Shown here piece by piece: positions 24,039 to 35,990 of a stretch of 64,000 nt of DNA. The notes beneath the pieces were generated by a model. The model saw only the letters and a program-made list of their open reading frames with translations. It searched no databases and had not been told where the DNA came from. The stretch is from Osedax fenrisi (taxonomy: Eukaryota > Annelida > Polychaeta > Sabellida > Siboglinidae): assembly GCA_964019155.1 (NCBI GenBank), contig OZ025244.1, positions 15,898,893 to 15,962,892 on the forward strand, read 5' to 3'. How positions within the stretch are numbered: position 1 is the first letter of the stretch; each line of letters begins with the position of its first letter. Both the position numbers and the translations under genes were made by a program.

Positions 24039-27000
24039 ATATATAAATATGTATTAATTAGACATTTTTTATATATAATAGGAATTCCATGAAAGATTAG
24101 AATGAGGAAAATAATTTAACAGTATAATATATATATATATATAAATAGTTACACACCTAAATAAATAAACATAGATATTCATATAGATATACTTTAGTAA
24201 ACTGTGGAAATACCTCGTATACAATGCTTTAGATTGCTAGAAATATTTCGCAATCTTCCTATCGTAATACCCCTCTCTCTGATTACATAACACATCATTT
24301 GATTACATAATACATCATTTTATTGCATAACACTAACTATTACATCGGTAACGATTCGCTGAGCGACGTAGTCGGGCTGGTAGAGACCGGAAGCTTCCGA
24401 AATCAGCGTACATTCCCTAGGCTAGCCAATGGGTGATCGGACGGGGTGACATTGGGTATATACGATATAATGAATATTATATTGGTTTTGGAAACTTGGA
24501 ATTAAATCATGATTAAAAATACATCTATATTCATCTATAATTGTTGATAATAAAATATAGTATATATATCATATGATTGCTCATAAAGGCACCCATTTTT
24601 ATATAAAATAATATGATAATGCAATGATCGTATTATCATATTATAGTATTAATATTATATTACTAACATCGGTATTTTATTGCGGTAACATCATTAAGGA
24701 CTACTACAGAAATAGGAGAATTAACGCAAAGATAATAGAAGTTGCCTATTGACTGTGGCATTGCTACATACTTGATTAGGTCTATACGGTGTCAGCTACT
24801 AATTACATAGAGACTAGAGGCAATGTATCAGTCGTTAATAACAGCTATTATAACTGCGGTGGGGCTATATGAATGATTAGGCGTTATATGGTGTATGCTA
24901 CTAGTTAGATAGAGACTAGAGGCGATGTATCAGAATGGAGGTACTATATGAATGAAGAGGGGTAAGCGCTGGTAGCGGGTGGTGGATGATGATGATACGG
25001 TACCTTCTTCCTCATCTCTGATTCGTAGCCGGGGGTGTCGGTGTCGGGGGGGAACGAGAGCGTCACGTAGATGTTGTCTAGTTTCACCTGCGAGGGGGTG
25101 GGGGTGAATAGAGGTGCTAAACCAATATGTGTGTGGCTGTATATAGTAAGTAGATGAATATTAAATGATGTATTAAACACGCGAGTGTTACATTGAATCC
25201 AACTAGTGACGAGTATTTATAAAAACAAATTTTATAACTGATTTATAACAAATATTTGTATATGTTGGCTACGTGTAGGATTAAACGTATGTGTATATAT
25301 TAAGTAAAGGCGACACATAATTAACACGAGGTACATATAAATATGTAGTTCAACATATGGGTTAACAATGCTACACAGAGAGATTACAGGAATTATGATG
25401 GTGTTCGAGTTTAGTTCATAAAAACGTAAATATATGTGAAATATCTGACGGATGTAAAAATAATGAAATAAATAGTGGAAAGATAGGAACAGTGTATAAA
25501 CTGCAAGCGTACAGTCAATAATAATAAAATGATTATATTAAAGGAAGATAATAATAGTTAAGCATATAGAAGTATAGCCGACTACTAATTAAGGAAACAT
25601 TTTGCTTTGAGTTATATATAGAGTGACTGGATATCATATTTATATGAATGAAATTGCTCGGAATATATCAGAGACCTACTGCTGTTGACATTAAAGTCAG
25701 AGAATAGAGAGGAGTAGTACGTCGAAGAGAGGCTTGAAGGTGTGTAAAGAGAGGCTAACGTATCTAGCAGATTAGATATAAATAAACGGGTCGTTGAGTT
25801 TGTAGTAATTATGAGAGGCGAGATAGAGAAGTTTGAATAAGCTAAGATTTTAAAATGCATCCACTTATTATATGTAGATGTGTATATATATATATATATA
25901 TATCCGGCTTCGAAGGGACATTAGAGCCATATATGGTTATAAGTGAAAACTTCATCTAAGTTCCTGGATGGGATAAAAGGACTCCACCAAATAAAAATAA
26001 CATTATATATATGTATCTAAGGGTTTAACAATACATTTGTTTAACATGGAATTTGGACAGACTTGACAGTCTACCGTTGTATCTACACAACATCTCAACT
26101 GCCTGACCATGCTACAAAGCACATACTACACTCTCTCTCTGTGCGTGCGTGTAACCTCCATCTGTAGTGCTTCAGCCAACCCTCGTAGGGCAAACTTAGA
26201 CCCGCTGTAGGCCGTATAGCCGTATACCCCTAGTTGTCCTGCCTGTTGTTGTTGTTGTCGTTAGCGATAGCTATGTTGTTAGTGGGCTATTGTTACTGTA
26301 GCTATTGGTAATGTAACTATAGTATACTTATTATACTATAGTGATACGGTACTAATACTATAGTAGTACTATATTGATACTAGAGTTATAAGCCAGTGAT
26401 AAGTAGGAATAACAAACAAGGATGCTTGAACACCTGCTAATTGTATGCATTAAGTAAACTTATACCCATGATAGGTACACCTGTACCCGTGCTAAGTGTA
26501 TACTTTAGGTATAGATTGACAAATAATATAAGATCAGCATATTATATAATGTTAATGAGATAAAATATCATTTTAGTACCGTTTTTAATAAATAATAAAC
26601 CTAAATGAATGTAAAAGCTTCACCTATGAATTTAGAGGTAGAGTGTAGTAGTAAAGGTTTAGTCAGTTAGGTTATGATTTTGTAGCAGATAATGTTGAAA
26701 GCAGGACAATGTACTTTAGATAACACCATTGTATCAATGCAATTTATCAGATGACTTGCCATCTGACTAACTATCCTCCTACAGAATTCACACCCTAAGT
26801 CTAATGATAATATACATATATATATTTATGTAATGCTTAACATAACAATTTTATGAATATATATGAATTGTAAATATTCAATATAATAAGTTATATTATA
26901 CACTGGCTTTAACTTAGAACTTCAATCTTGTAATCTTATGAAAATCGCACCTTATAAGGTCATATTTAACTATGCTTTATTAAGATGTACACAGAATATT

Positions 27001-30000
27001 TCAACTGTTAATTAATTAATTGGAATACATTCGCTGATTTCTGAATTTACGTTTCAGCCATTTCGTAAAACATTATATAAGATTTTTTACTGGGGACAAC
27101 AATTTGAAAGATTCCACCTCAAAGACTTTCAGGATGAATCAAAACACATATAATAATCTACAAAAGAAAAAAACTTTCTTCTAATAAATAATTAAATAAT
27201 TATTATTGTTATTATGAGTAGTGTATGAATAGTATGTAGTGTATGAATAGCGTATAGTATATATAAGTTGACCTGTGAACTGATGAACAGTATCCTGCCT
27301 GCATTTAGTTTCACCATACCAGGAAGTACTGCTTTAGTGACCACTATGCTGCCCAGGTAGTTCAGTTCCAGGAGTTTCTATTGGTGCAGAGGTATCGTAA
27401 TAATTAATAATATGTATATGTAATTATGTACAGTTCATTTTATTTGTTTTTATATTTTTATTATTTATTTTTTGTGTACCTACAAGGATTATTATCACTT
27501 TGTAACGGTGCCTAATAAACATTACTTCATCATAATTATATATATAAGTATACAATAATTTATTATTATATATTCGTTAGTATTGCGAGGTTTGACCATG
27601 ACCTTGAAGATGTCGCGCCGCAACTCTCCGAGAGAAAAGCGATAGAGGAGAACGTAACCTTGAACTGCGAGATATCGGTGTCCTGGAATGTTCCGCTGTA
27701 GCTCATTCCGGCGCAGTTGAACAACGCGTTCACGTAGCCTAGTTCTTTCTCCGCCTGTCGCGCGAGTGTTCTCCGTATAGAGATTATCTAGGTCTACACA
27801 CACATACTGTGTATAATACTATCTTAGTAAGATAATCTTACCTAATGCATCTCCCCACACACACATTGTTATCTTATCTAGGTCATCACACATACTGTGT
27901 ATAATACTATCTTAGTAAGATAATCTTACCTAATGCATCTCCCCACACACAGGTATTGCACTACCTTATGTAGGTCATCAGGTCTCCTAGCTGTAATAGC
28001 GTGACTACAAATTAGCATCCAATGAACGATTGGCTATCTATGTATATATTATTTAGGTCACGCTCCCTTATCTAGGTCATGCGACACACAATCTTATCAA
28101 CAGTATATCGTGTATTTCCTACGTATCCGGAATGTTCCACTCACTTATTAGAATCACGTGAAGCCCTACTCACACATTATTACCATTGTCTACGATGTCA
28201 ACCGTGGTATAGTTTAATGACCTTGACAATAGTGCATAGCTCTTCATTATTAACACCACTGTAATTAGAGGTAACCCAATTGGACTATGGTATTATTCAC
28301 TTCTAGAACTTTCCACTACTTGTGCATAGCTAGCTTTCACCTACATCTACTGTTGCTATCCACCCCTACAACAACCACTCCTGTAACCTACCTATTTATT
28401 ATTAACAACTACTACTATCCATTACTAGCTACCCACCACCACTACTATTACAACCACTGTTTGATGGCATCTTTCATAGTAAGCTAGCTATCCACTACTA
28501 CTATTACCTACCTGTTTAATGGCATCTTTCACTACAACTGTTCCCTCAGTAATGTCCACAGAGATCAGGTTGATCACCTGACAGGTGAAGGGGGTGGTTA
28601 GGGTAATTATGTAACTAGTACTAGTTTGTAATAGTTAGTAATAGTTAGTAATAGTTAATAGATTTATTTATTAAATATTGCATAACAAATGTTTGATCGT
28701 GTATATATTAAGTATAACATTTAAATATTTGCCGACAATATAATATAAGTTATGGAAAAGCTGATTTCAAAGAAATAGAAGGAATATTAAAAAATAGAAT
28801 GATTTAAATAACTTTAAACCTAATCAAAATAGTGTATATTCTAAACGTTTAAACGACTACATAAGCGAATTGATAGCGAATAGTTTAGTTATAACGGCAT
28901 CGTGCGAGTTTAATTCATGCGAGCGCAAAGAATATAGAAACATCGCGTCTAGATAATCATAGTGTTATCACACACACACACACACACATACACTCGTGCA
29001 TGTGATCAACGGCAGATCTACAGACCTGGGAAGAGTTCAGCTTGTGCATCGCTATGGCAGACTTGGCCTCTTGTAGTTTTGCCTGCGAGGGGGGAGGGAG
29101 CGTAACGTGATTAGCGATGCTGGTGGTGGTCGTGAGAGTAGCCTAAGTTATACTATACGACCAGAGTGTTGATGTGTAGAATAATAAAGAGAGGGTAGAC
29201 GCGGCTAATTATAGTTTCGTAAGCGATAATTCACCTAGGTTTTTAGATGAGATGAAAGGACTCCACCAAATTAGTGGAATAACAGAATATAGTGGAGTGA
29301 CTGAATGGCTCAAGAATTCACAGTAGTAATAATTATAATAGCTTATTTTACACTTAAACAATAGTAGAACCAATTCTCTGAGGGGTAATCCAATAATAAT
29401 GTTAAAAAAATAATTATAATAAAAGATGTTTCTTCAGTCTTTTGCGGAAGATTTATATGGAATGAGAACTTCTTATCATCAGAGGTAGCTTGTTTACTAA
29501 ATTAATAATGCACCTATTTCTAAATTATATTAATATTGTTTATGTATACATCAATATTTTATTGTAATAAATACATCAAATAATATGATTTTTAAATTAA
29601 TTTGTATCTGGTTTCTATTTACCAAAGACATTAACATAATATTAATATCTATGATATAATTTAAAACCAATGTTTCCTCTACGCTTGCCTAAAGTGGCAT
29701 ATTATAATTTACATAGGCTTAATAGACAACCGTGTATCTTGGGATTTGCTACTATGACTGTCATATACCAACTACTACTACTACTACTAATACTACTACC
29801 ATATACAGTAATATTACATAACCACAACTATCATATAAGACTACGTTACATAAACAATTTGGTAACAACAAGGAAAAGACAACTTTCTTAATTTAAAGTA
29901 TTTGAGCAAAGAAAATAATGAAAATAAACTTATTATAATTTAATGTTCACTAAATATATTCTATTCTATTCTATGTACCATATTCCTGGCGAAAAGGGTG

Positions 30001-30068
30001 ACGTTCGCTCCTCTCTTGATCACATTGATGGCTAAAGCTTGCCCGATACCACTGGAGCCCCCTGTTAT
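21670..30068 (-). CDS. KDSR: 3-ketodihydrosphingosine reductase (KDSR)
   Basis: This short-chain dehydrogenase/reductase uses NADPH to reduce 3-ketodihydrosphingosine to dihydrosphingosine at the ER membrane, the second step of sphingolipid synthesis. Ten exons give 298 residues. In order: the nucleotide-binding TGGSSGIG near the start, the NCAG motif (LFNCAGMSYSG), catalytic Ser in RILFISSQ, and the YSGSK catalytic Tyr/Lys pair. Next comes FPPDTDTPGYE, diagnostic of KDSR, then LISEASGLYQPDYVAQRI and DGMMLSILTCGMSP. A hydrophobic C-terminal part follows, with MGLFRGISLLYIDSFDRIVRKC. Every intron falls in phase 0. The roughly 35-residue N-terminal membrane anchor is not located; it should lie between 30069 and 36927. 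Confidence 0.93.
21830..21960. repeat. Intronic direct repeat, copy 1
   Basis: AATAACACTAGATATTCGGG through AAGAATATATAAACGGATACTT matches 23687-23790 in the same orientation. Both lie in the last KDSR intron. Confidence 0.75.
22659..23280. mobile_element. TTAA-flanked MITE, copy 2 (622 bp)
   Basis: It is bounded by TTAA at both ends, with TTAAGGGGATGTCACACAAC at left and ATGTCACACATCCCTTTAA at right. It matches the element at 9580-10187 in the opposite orientation. It is inserted in the last KDSR intron. The 68-codon frame inside matches no known family. Confidence 0.75.
23687..23790. repeat. Intronic direct repeat, copy 2
   Basis: Matches 21830-21960. It lies just downstream, in gene direction, of the 23841-23939 KDSR exon. 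Confidence 0.7.
23841..23939 (-). CDS. KDSR: KDSR exon 10 of 11 (assuming one missing first exon)
   Basis: The acceptor is GAACAGAAG and the donor GTAACA. It encodes 33 residues with SHVGIDGMMLSILTCGMSP, matching the DGYMLSALTCGMAP block of KDSR. An apparent stronger acceptor (CCTCAG) inside would break frame, so the earlier AAG is used. Confidence 0.88.
23999..24032. repeat. (TA)n microsatellite
   Basis: About 17 TA units in a KDSR intron. Confidence 0.9.
24338..24421 (-). CDS. KDSR: KDSR exon 9
   Basis: The acceptor is ATTGGCTAG and the donor GTTAGT. It encodes PRECTLISEASGLYQPDYVA, then QRIVTDVI, matching the [20 protein letters not shown] region. A GTAATA donor six bases earlier would also keep phase. 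Confidence 0.88.
25004..25087 (-). CDS. KDSR: KDSR exon 8 (PPDTDTPG motif)
   Basis: The acceptor is CCTCGCAG and the donor GTACCG. It encodes VKLDNIYVTLSFPPDTDTPG, then YESEMRKK. PPDTDTPG is the most diagnostic string of the KDSR family, lining the substrate pocket after the active site. Confidence 0.95.
25089..25900. other. KDSR intron, nothing recognised
   Basis: No repeat family member or coding signal is seen. The 82-codon frame at 25612-25860 is serine/leucine-rich noise without splice logic. Confidence 0.45.
25908..26006 (+). mobile_element. tRNA-derived SINE, 3' part
   Basis: CTTCGAAGGGACATTAGAGC, then GGTTATAAGTGAAAACTTCA and GATAAAAGGACTCCACCAAA, with an ATAAAAATAAC tail. It is the cleanest copy of the 3' segment. 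It is inserted in a KDSR intron against gene direction. Confidence 0.85.
26156..26242 (-). CDS. KDSR: KDSR exon 7 (YxxxK active site)
   Basis: The acceptor is CAACAACAG and the donor GTTACA. It encodes AGQLGVYGYTAYSGSKFALR, then GLAEALQME. The catalytic Tyr and Lys of the SDR fold are in YSGSK, where most relatives have YSASK. Confidence 0.95.
26243..27272. other. KDSR intron, no feature beyond short palindromes
   Basis: Short ACTATAGT and AGTACTAT palindromes cluster at 26300-26400. No exon is missing here, because exons 6 and 7 join in frame. Confidence 0.5.
27273..27377 (-). CDS. KDSR: KDSR exon 6 (catalytic Ser)
   Basis: The acceptor is CACCAATAG and the donor GTCAAC. 35 residues include LNYLGSIVVTKAVLPGM and AGRILFISSQ. 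The second Ser of ISSQ is the SDR catalytic serine position. Confidence 0.92.
27659..27754 (-). CDS. KDSR: KDSR exon 5 (NCAG motif)
   Basis: The acceptor is CGCGACAG and the donor GTTACG. It encodes AEKELGYVNALFNCAGMSYS, then GTFQDTDISQFK. NCAG stabilises the central sheet in SDR enzymes. Confidence 0.93.
27784..27960. repeat. Tandem duplication, about 87 bp unit, two copies
   Basis: CACATACTGTGTATAATACT through CTAATGCATCTCCCCACACA occurs twice. Each unit holds the palindrome TATCTTAGTAAGATA. It lies just upstream of KDSR exon 5. Confidence 0.9.
28512..28577 (-). CDS. KDSR: KDSR exon 4
   Basis: The acceptor is CCTGTCAG and the donor GTAGGT. It encodes VINLISVDITEGTVVVKDAI, then KQ, matching the VVLCISVDVS...VIKQ segment. 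Confidence 0.9.
28965..28990. repeat. (CA)n microsatellite
   Basis: Short (CA)n run in a KDSR intron, next to exon 3. Confidence 0.8.
29026..29082 (-). CDS. KDSR: KDSR exon 3
   Basis: The acceptor is CCTCGCAG and the donor GTCTGT. It encodes AKLQEAKSAIAMHKLNSSQ, matching the LLQAKKEIEMHSINDKQ helix. Confidence 0.9.
29205..29295 (+). mobile_element. tRNA-derived SINE, degraded 3' part
   Basis: GATGAGATGAAAGGACTCCA followed by CCAAATTAGTGGAATAAC keeps the family's 3' end. The upstream part is diverged. Confidence 0.6.
29979..30068 (-). CDS. KDSR: KDSR exon 2 (NADPH-binding TGxxxGIG)
   Basis: The acceptor is CGTTTACAG and the donor GTACAT. It encodes ITGGSSGIGQALAINVIKRG, then ANVTLFARNM. It opens at the first Rossmann strand, so the membrane anchor and beta-1 start must be on an upstream exon. 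Confidence 0.94.
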
Positions 30069-30399
30069 CTGTAAACGGTTACATTGATATAGTAATGGGC
30101 TGGGGGGCGTGGCCTATAAGAGTGGGTGCGACCGACTTATTTAAACTCACACATCATATGTGTAAATTATTATAGAATTATTAATCAATAGATGAGATAT
30201 TTGCATGAATATGATTATAATAAATATGTATATAATATGTACAACATGTATATAAATATGTAGTGCATATTTATTATAATCGTATTCATGCCGATGTAGT
30301 AGAGTGATTAATTATATATGTATATTATTGTTTTGAATAATACAATATAATATCATAAGGTTAATGTAATCAATATATAAATATACGTTTGTGTGTGTG

Positions 30400-30438
<39 letters not shown>

Positions 30439-30700
30439 TAATTGATATATAAACACATTACTGATAGGTATAGACGCGATGAAGACATCAATAACAGTAT
30501 AACATAACTCACTTATAATGTCATATATATTACACGACCAGTAGTGATCAGTCGTGTAATGATAGTGATTAATTGACTACAGAGAGATTGTCACGGTGAA
30601 CAGGTTATACATACTTAGGTTATACATACTTAGCTGCCGACGTAAGGTAAACATCGCTAGATACAAGTGTCAAGCGTTGAAACAGTAGGGGAGCGTGCGA
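30069..30700. other. Gap upstream of KDSR exon 2
   Basis: It holds a (TA)n array near 30403 and an inverted pair around 30190-30290 (ATGAATATGATTATAATAAA and TTTATTATAATCGTATTCAT). No first exon of KDSR could be supported. Confidence 0.45.
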
Positions 30701-30711
30701 GATGGTAGTAG

Positions 30712-30815
30712 GGCCAGTTGTTCTGAAGATATAAATTGTCCTAGGATTATATTAGAAAAATACTTAGCTATTTCCGTAGTGTTAAATATTTTTCTAGATT
30801 ATGCTGGGACAATAT
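30712..30815. mobile_element. CCTAGG fold-back MITE, partial copy
   Basis: GCCAGTTGTTCTGAAGATAT, then TTGTCCTAGGATTA and TAGCTATTTCCGTAGTG, match the left arm and centre of the 45418-45575 element. Confidence 0.65.
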
Positions 30816-31282
30816 AAGATAGTGAATTTAAACATTTTTTAGAGTGGATTAATGATATTAACTTAATGGACATTGAATGACAGGTATAAGTATAGCTCTA
30901 TGCTAAATATAGATACTGCACTTTATATACTAATGTAAATATACCGGGAAGGTTAGTGTATGCATATGACCAACGCAAGAAATATTGTTATATTTATATA
31001 ATATTCATTTATTATTAAGGTTTTATAAGAAAATAAATATAAGTGAAAATATTCAGAATCTTTTTATTATAAATGTCTTCGAATTAGAAGTACAGCATAC
31101 TATCGTTGCGGAACAGAAATAATCAATATTCTTGCTGAATGAGAAGCGCGTGAGAATGACAGTGGAAAGCATCAACTGGGATATTATTGATAACATAGGG
31201 GCAGTAATGCTAAAGTTAGGTATACACTTCATGTATGTATGTATTGCTCTCGTTCATTATTACCTATATTGTATTGTTATAT

Positions 31283-31362
31283 ACAAGGGGTGGTCGCACC
31301 TACGAAGGGTGGTCGCACCTATGGGGGGTTGTCACACCTATGGGGGGAGGTCACACCTATGA
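31283..31362. repeat. About 20 bp tandem repeat (GGGGTGGTCGCACCTA)
   Basis: Four copies of a GGGGGGTGGTCACACCTAT-type unit. It is GC-rich. Two short plus frames over it are repeat translations. Confidence 0.88.
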
Positions 31363-31639
31363 TAAGTTCCAATATACTCTATTATTATCATCATTATACA
31401 ATCGTTTGAATCACAATCATTAATAATAATAAAAACCTCTGAAATGAATCATAATATGATAATAAATAGTAGATAATCATTAACAATATATCAATTAATA
31501 CATTGTTTATTATCCGACCCGTAGAATTAAAACGTTTACAACTTTGAACATGAATTTTATGCATTTGAAATAAATATATTAAATATATTAAAACATAATT
31601 ATAATAGACTAACATCAATGGATATACTTACAGTAGATT

Positions 31640-32420
31640 ATATTATTATTCCAGACCATATATATATGAATATATATATATATATATATAAATCATATTC
31701 ATATGACTTAGCATGCTGTGCTATTATGTGAAATCACGTATTCGACATTAATTCTATGGTCTGCGTCGATATCAGAGATTATAATCATAATGTATACATA
31801 TTCGCTATGAATTTGATAATATTTGTAATAAAACTTTTATATGACTAATCGGTGGAGGGGGGAGATCCCGGATAACTAATATCGTACTTCACTTCATATG
31901 CTGGACAATTTCACCAGATAAATTCATGAAAATTAAAATAATAAATGATATTATTATTAGAAATATTCACCTTCTTATAATTATCGGTGGTTAATATTTC
32001 CCTATATTGATGGTGTTAGTATAAGAAGGATGAATGGTAACGTTGGGATCGCTAGTAGAAATGTTTCCATTTGTGATTTGTATCACTGATACGGCATGAA
32101 AATGTGTATAAATGAATCCTATACACATACATTCATGTTTATTATTACGTAACCTGTAGTGTTAATATTATATTATTGTTACACATTTTAAATATAGATG
32201 CTTGGAAATGTTATGATAATTATTAATTAATTAAAAAAAAACAAATATATAAATGTATACTTGTATATAAATGTATACGTTTATCTATATATAATTACAT
32301 ATATTGCTATTTAAAGAAAAATATTGATTAATAATAATAGATGATTTATACTCATGATTATTTATATTATTATAACCTTATTATTATTATATAATTATAT
32401 TATTCTATGGATGCATTTAA

Positions 32421-32454
<34 letters not shown>

Positions 32455-33009
32455 GACTAATTAGTAATCAAACTTGGCAGCTTATGCATTAATGATACTA
32501 TATAATCATTATTTACAAACGTCCAACGCCAGCCTTAATTTTTGGAAACATTTTGAATACTGTTCCCACTTATTTTAAGTTCAGTAACTTTATTTAATAA
32601 ATTATTATAATTTTATTATTAAATAATTATAAATATTATTATACAATACTTATATACGAATATTCTACACCATAAATAAATAAAGTATAACGTGTTCAAG
32701 ATGATCTTGTAAAACAAGACACAACTACATTTGAGATAATCTTGACATACTTATATAATATAAGTTATATTTAATATAATATTAAATTTTACATCTGAAA
32801 AAGGTTAATATTTAGTTATTAATGATAATGTACATATTTTATCTATGTTTTATTAATATATGTGCACGATTACAGCCAAATACAGGCAACAATTTATATA
32901 ATTCAACTATAAGGGGATTATTCGATATACAATTATTACATTATTATATTTCTAACATCTTAATAATCGATTATAGTGATTATACATTTAATCATTACAT
33001 TAATGCAAC
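31640..33009. other. Gene-free stretch between KDSR and the CCDC191-like gene
   Basis: (TA)n arrays lie at 31670 and 32424. A minus-strand frame at 32002-32070 (METFLLAIPTLPF...) and one at 31394-31618 are hydrophobic and could mimic the KDSR anchor. Neither offers a convincing phase 0 donor, so neither is called. Confidence 0.4.
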
Positions 33010-33332
33010 GTTATTATAATGATTATAAAAATTGTGTTTTATAATGGTGTCCGATCATAACGGACGAGTTGAGAATGTAAATATATATTTTTTGTATTGA
33101 TATTTGAGGATTATTTGGTTTAAGTGGTTTAGTTTTGTTCTGCTTTATTTTTTAACTTCATTACTGTAATTATAATCATAATCATTATTTTAACATCCTA
33201 TAGGTAGCCTATAACAAATCAACTTAAAATTGAACTTGTCCTTTTTCGCGATTATTTACATTAGCAACCAGTCCGTTATGATGATCATAATTATCGTATA
33301 CCTTTTATAATCATTATAAAAACACAATTTTT
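33010..33332. mobile_element. Fold-back MITE with 65 bp inverted ends
   Basis: TTATAATGATTATAAAAATT, then GTGTTTTATAA...CATAACGGAC, faces GTCCGTTATGATGATCAT...TTATAATCATTATAAAAACA. About 190 bp separates the arms. No coding capacity. Confidence 0.75.
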
Positions 33333-35040
33333 GAATACGATAAACTTGTAGAAATTTATACTTTATATTAAACTATAATTATTATAATAATTATAATATC
33401 TTACTATATATTCAGATATTATTTATCTATAAGTAGTGCCCTCTATAGTTGAACTATTCATGTGTAAAAATCATGTAATTTATTAAATTATTTAAAATTA
33501 TAAAGTTGCTATCCGGTTATAATTCTAAATTAAAATATATCAATTTAGTACAAAATGTATAGGTAACAAATAATTGAAAACACTATTTTAAAATAACTTA
33601 ATACAACGGTATGCATATTATTCACTTTAACTATTTAAAGTAGTATATATATATATATAATATTATGCAAACCAATACATGAGATTTATCTAAATCCAAT
33701 GGAACAGGAGTTAATAATGGTGATAATAAATACAACCCTACAAAAAATAAAAGAATAACTACTAAAATTATTAATATCATTATTTAGATTATTATACTTA
33801 ATATATTTAGGAAATATATAACATTAATAGTATGTATTAGAATGTATTTATTACAACATGTATACAAATATTTATTTATAAATAATCCCTAATAATCATT
33901 AATTTAAATTTACACAAATTAGGAAATAGATAAACTTCACATATAATAGAAATGTTAAAAAAAGGAATACAAATATCCACAAATATGGACAAATATTAAA
34001 GAAAACTGAAATATTTCTAGTGATATATTTTGAAATTATTTAAATTTATATATATATATATACACTTCAGTCTGTATTAGAAAAATATATGTTTGAGTTT
34101 TATTTACTTAGAAAATAGATATAATTAATAGAATAATATATAATTTATTTTTGGTTTTTTTAATAAATTAAATTTCATATACATGTTTATTATATTTCAT
34201 GCACATTCATTTTGTGAAGTTAACACATTATGATTAACTAAACGGTATGGATTAACTTCATATAAATTATAAGTAGGTGTATCTACCCTAAGTATAATAC
34301 ATATCCATATGCTTACATCTATATGCATATATAAGCATGCTTATCCATATATTTATTATCTTATAATAATAAAATATTATTTAATTAAAAATATGGTATA
34401 CTTAAATATAATATTGAATCCTGGTTAATTCTAGTATTTATAAATCTTAATTTATAAATAAGCATTCAAAGTAAAAAGCAAAGGCTACTAAATATAACCC
34501 ACTGCTATATTACGTTTTAATAAGTATGAGGGATATAGAGATATTTTTTGTCATTTATTTATATAAATATAGAGTATAAATCACATGACTATAAATAATA
34601 TATATATGAGGTAACATTAATATCCCTATCTTTATACTTGTTCGATACATAATCTGTCTTTAATTTAAATAATCTTAATCTAACATCTATTTGAAGAGAT
34701 AACTGCTTAGAAAACGTATGTATACCTGTGTATACATATGAATACCTAAACTACACAACTAAATTATACGTGTCTCATAAGAAATCTTACATCGCGTAAT
34801 TCTTGCACTTAATTATTTGTTTAGGCTAGTTAACTGATAACCTTGTATCGTATATCAGTCTATTTCGTAATGAAAATCTACAGGAACATTAGTCCAACTA
34901 GGAGGTAAAATAGATTATATTTGTAATGTGGCACAAGTGAATTAGTTCTCAACAATTGTTATCAAAGGTATACCTAAACTAGATGTAGAACTGACAATAT
35001 CTCTTTTCAGTTACAGCTAAACTATCTATAATTAAATCAT
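33333..35040. other. Gene-free AT-rich stretch
   Basis: Nothing coding or clearly repeated was seen beyond short AT palindromes. Confidence 0.4.
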
Positions 35041-35149
35041 TATTTACATTTCTTATATACTAGTGGTATACCTTTGAATCCCATAATAATTAGTACAATA
35101 GTTATCTCTGTAGTAGTTCATCTTAACTCACAACTTTTAATTAATCTTT

Positions 35150-35990
35150 ATTATCAGGTAATATACCAGCAATTTTGACAACATCTATAATCACACTAAT
35201 TTTTAAAATAATAACATCAAATTCAAATAACTATAGGCCTATAGTGATATTTCAATAAAATGTGTAATGTGTAGAGTAATTTAACATATTATTTCTAAAC
35301 AATTAATATTTTATTAAAAACTAATAATTTATTAACAAAAAATCAATATTGTTTTATAAGTGGAAAATCAATAGAATTACAATTATAAAAATATATAAAA
35401 TGTTGGTATATTAATTGAATTATAAATAATTCTTAGATATAATATATATTAATTTTGCAAAAGCTTTTGGTGTTGTATCTCATGAAAAACTATTATACAA
35501 ATTAAAATCATACGTTATATCTAATAAAATAATAAAATGGTTTTATAATTTTGTATCGAATAGATCTCAAATTATACGGGTTGAAAATTCTTTTTCAAAT
35601 AGTTCTATTGTCAAATCTGGAGTACCACAAGGATCGGTTTTATGTCCAATTTTATTTTTATTATATATTAATGATCTCCCTAGTACATTATCTTCACACA
35701 TTCATATTGATTTATATGTATATTATACTAAAATATATTTTTCTTACACATCTGATAGTGAAAGATCTCTTTTACAAAATAATTTAAATTTATTTTTACA
35801 ATGGGTAAATAAATGTCAATTAAATATTTTATTGTAAAAATGTGCAGTAATGACTTTATGGAAGGTTACTCCAATTTAATATTTTATAAATAATATTTAA
35901 TTAGAAAAAGATTTAGGAATAATATTTGATAATTGCCTTTTATTTAATAACCATTTTGATTATATTTGTAAAAAAACATATTTTTAATTG
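35150..35990 (+). mobile_element. Jockey/CR1-like non-LTR retrotransposon, decayed RT
   Basis: Plus-strand frames in order: a NYRPIVIFQ-like stretch near 35230, then NFAKAFGVVSHEKLLYKLKS (motif A) near 35455-35515. SGVPQGSVLCPILFLLYIND (motif B) lies near 35610-35680, followed by LNLFLQWVNKCQLNI near 35785-35830. The YADD box cannot be read. Many frame breaks. It lies in the gap between the two minus-strand genes. Confidence 0.82.

Noticed and set aside
27522..27803. 93-codon minus frame
   Set aside because: It is a shadow frame over KDSR exon 5; the conserved protein is in another frame.
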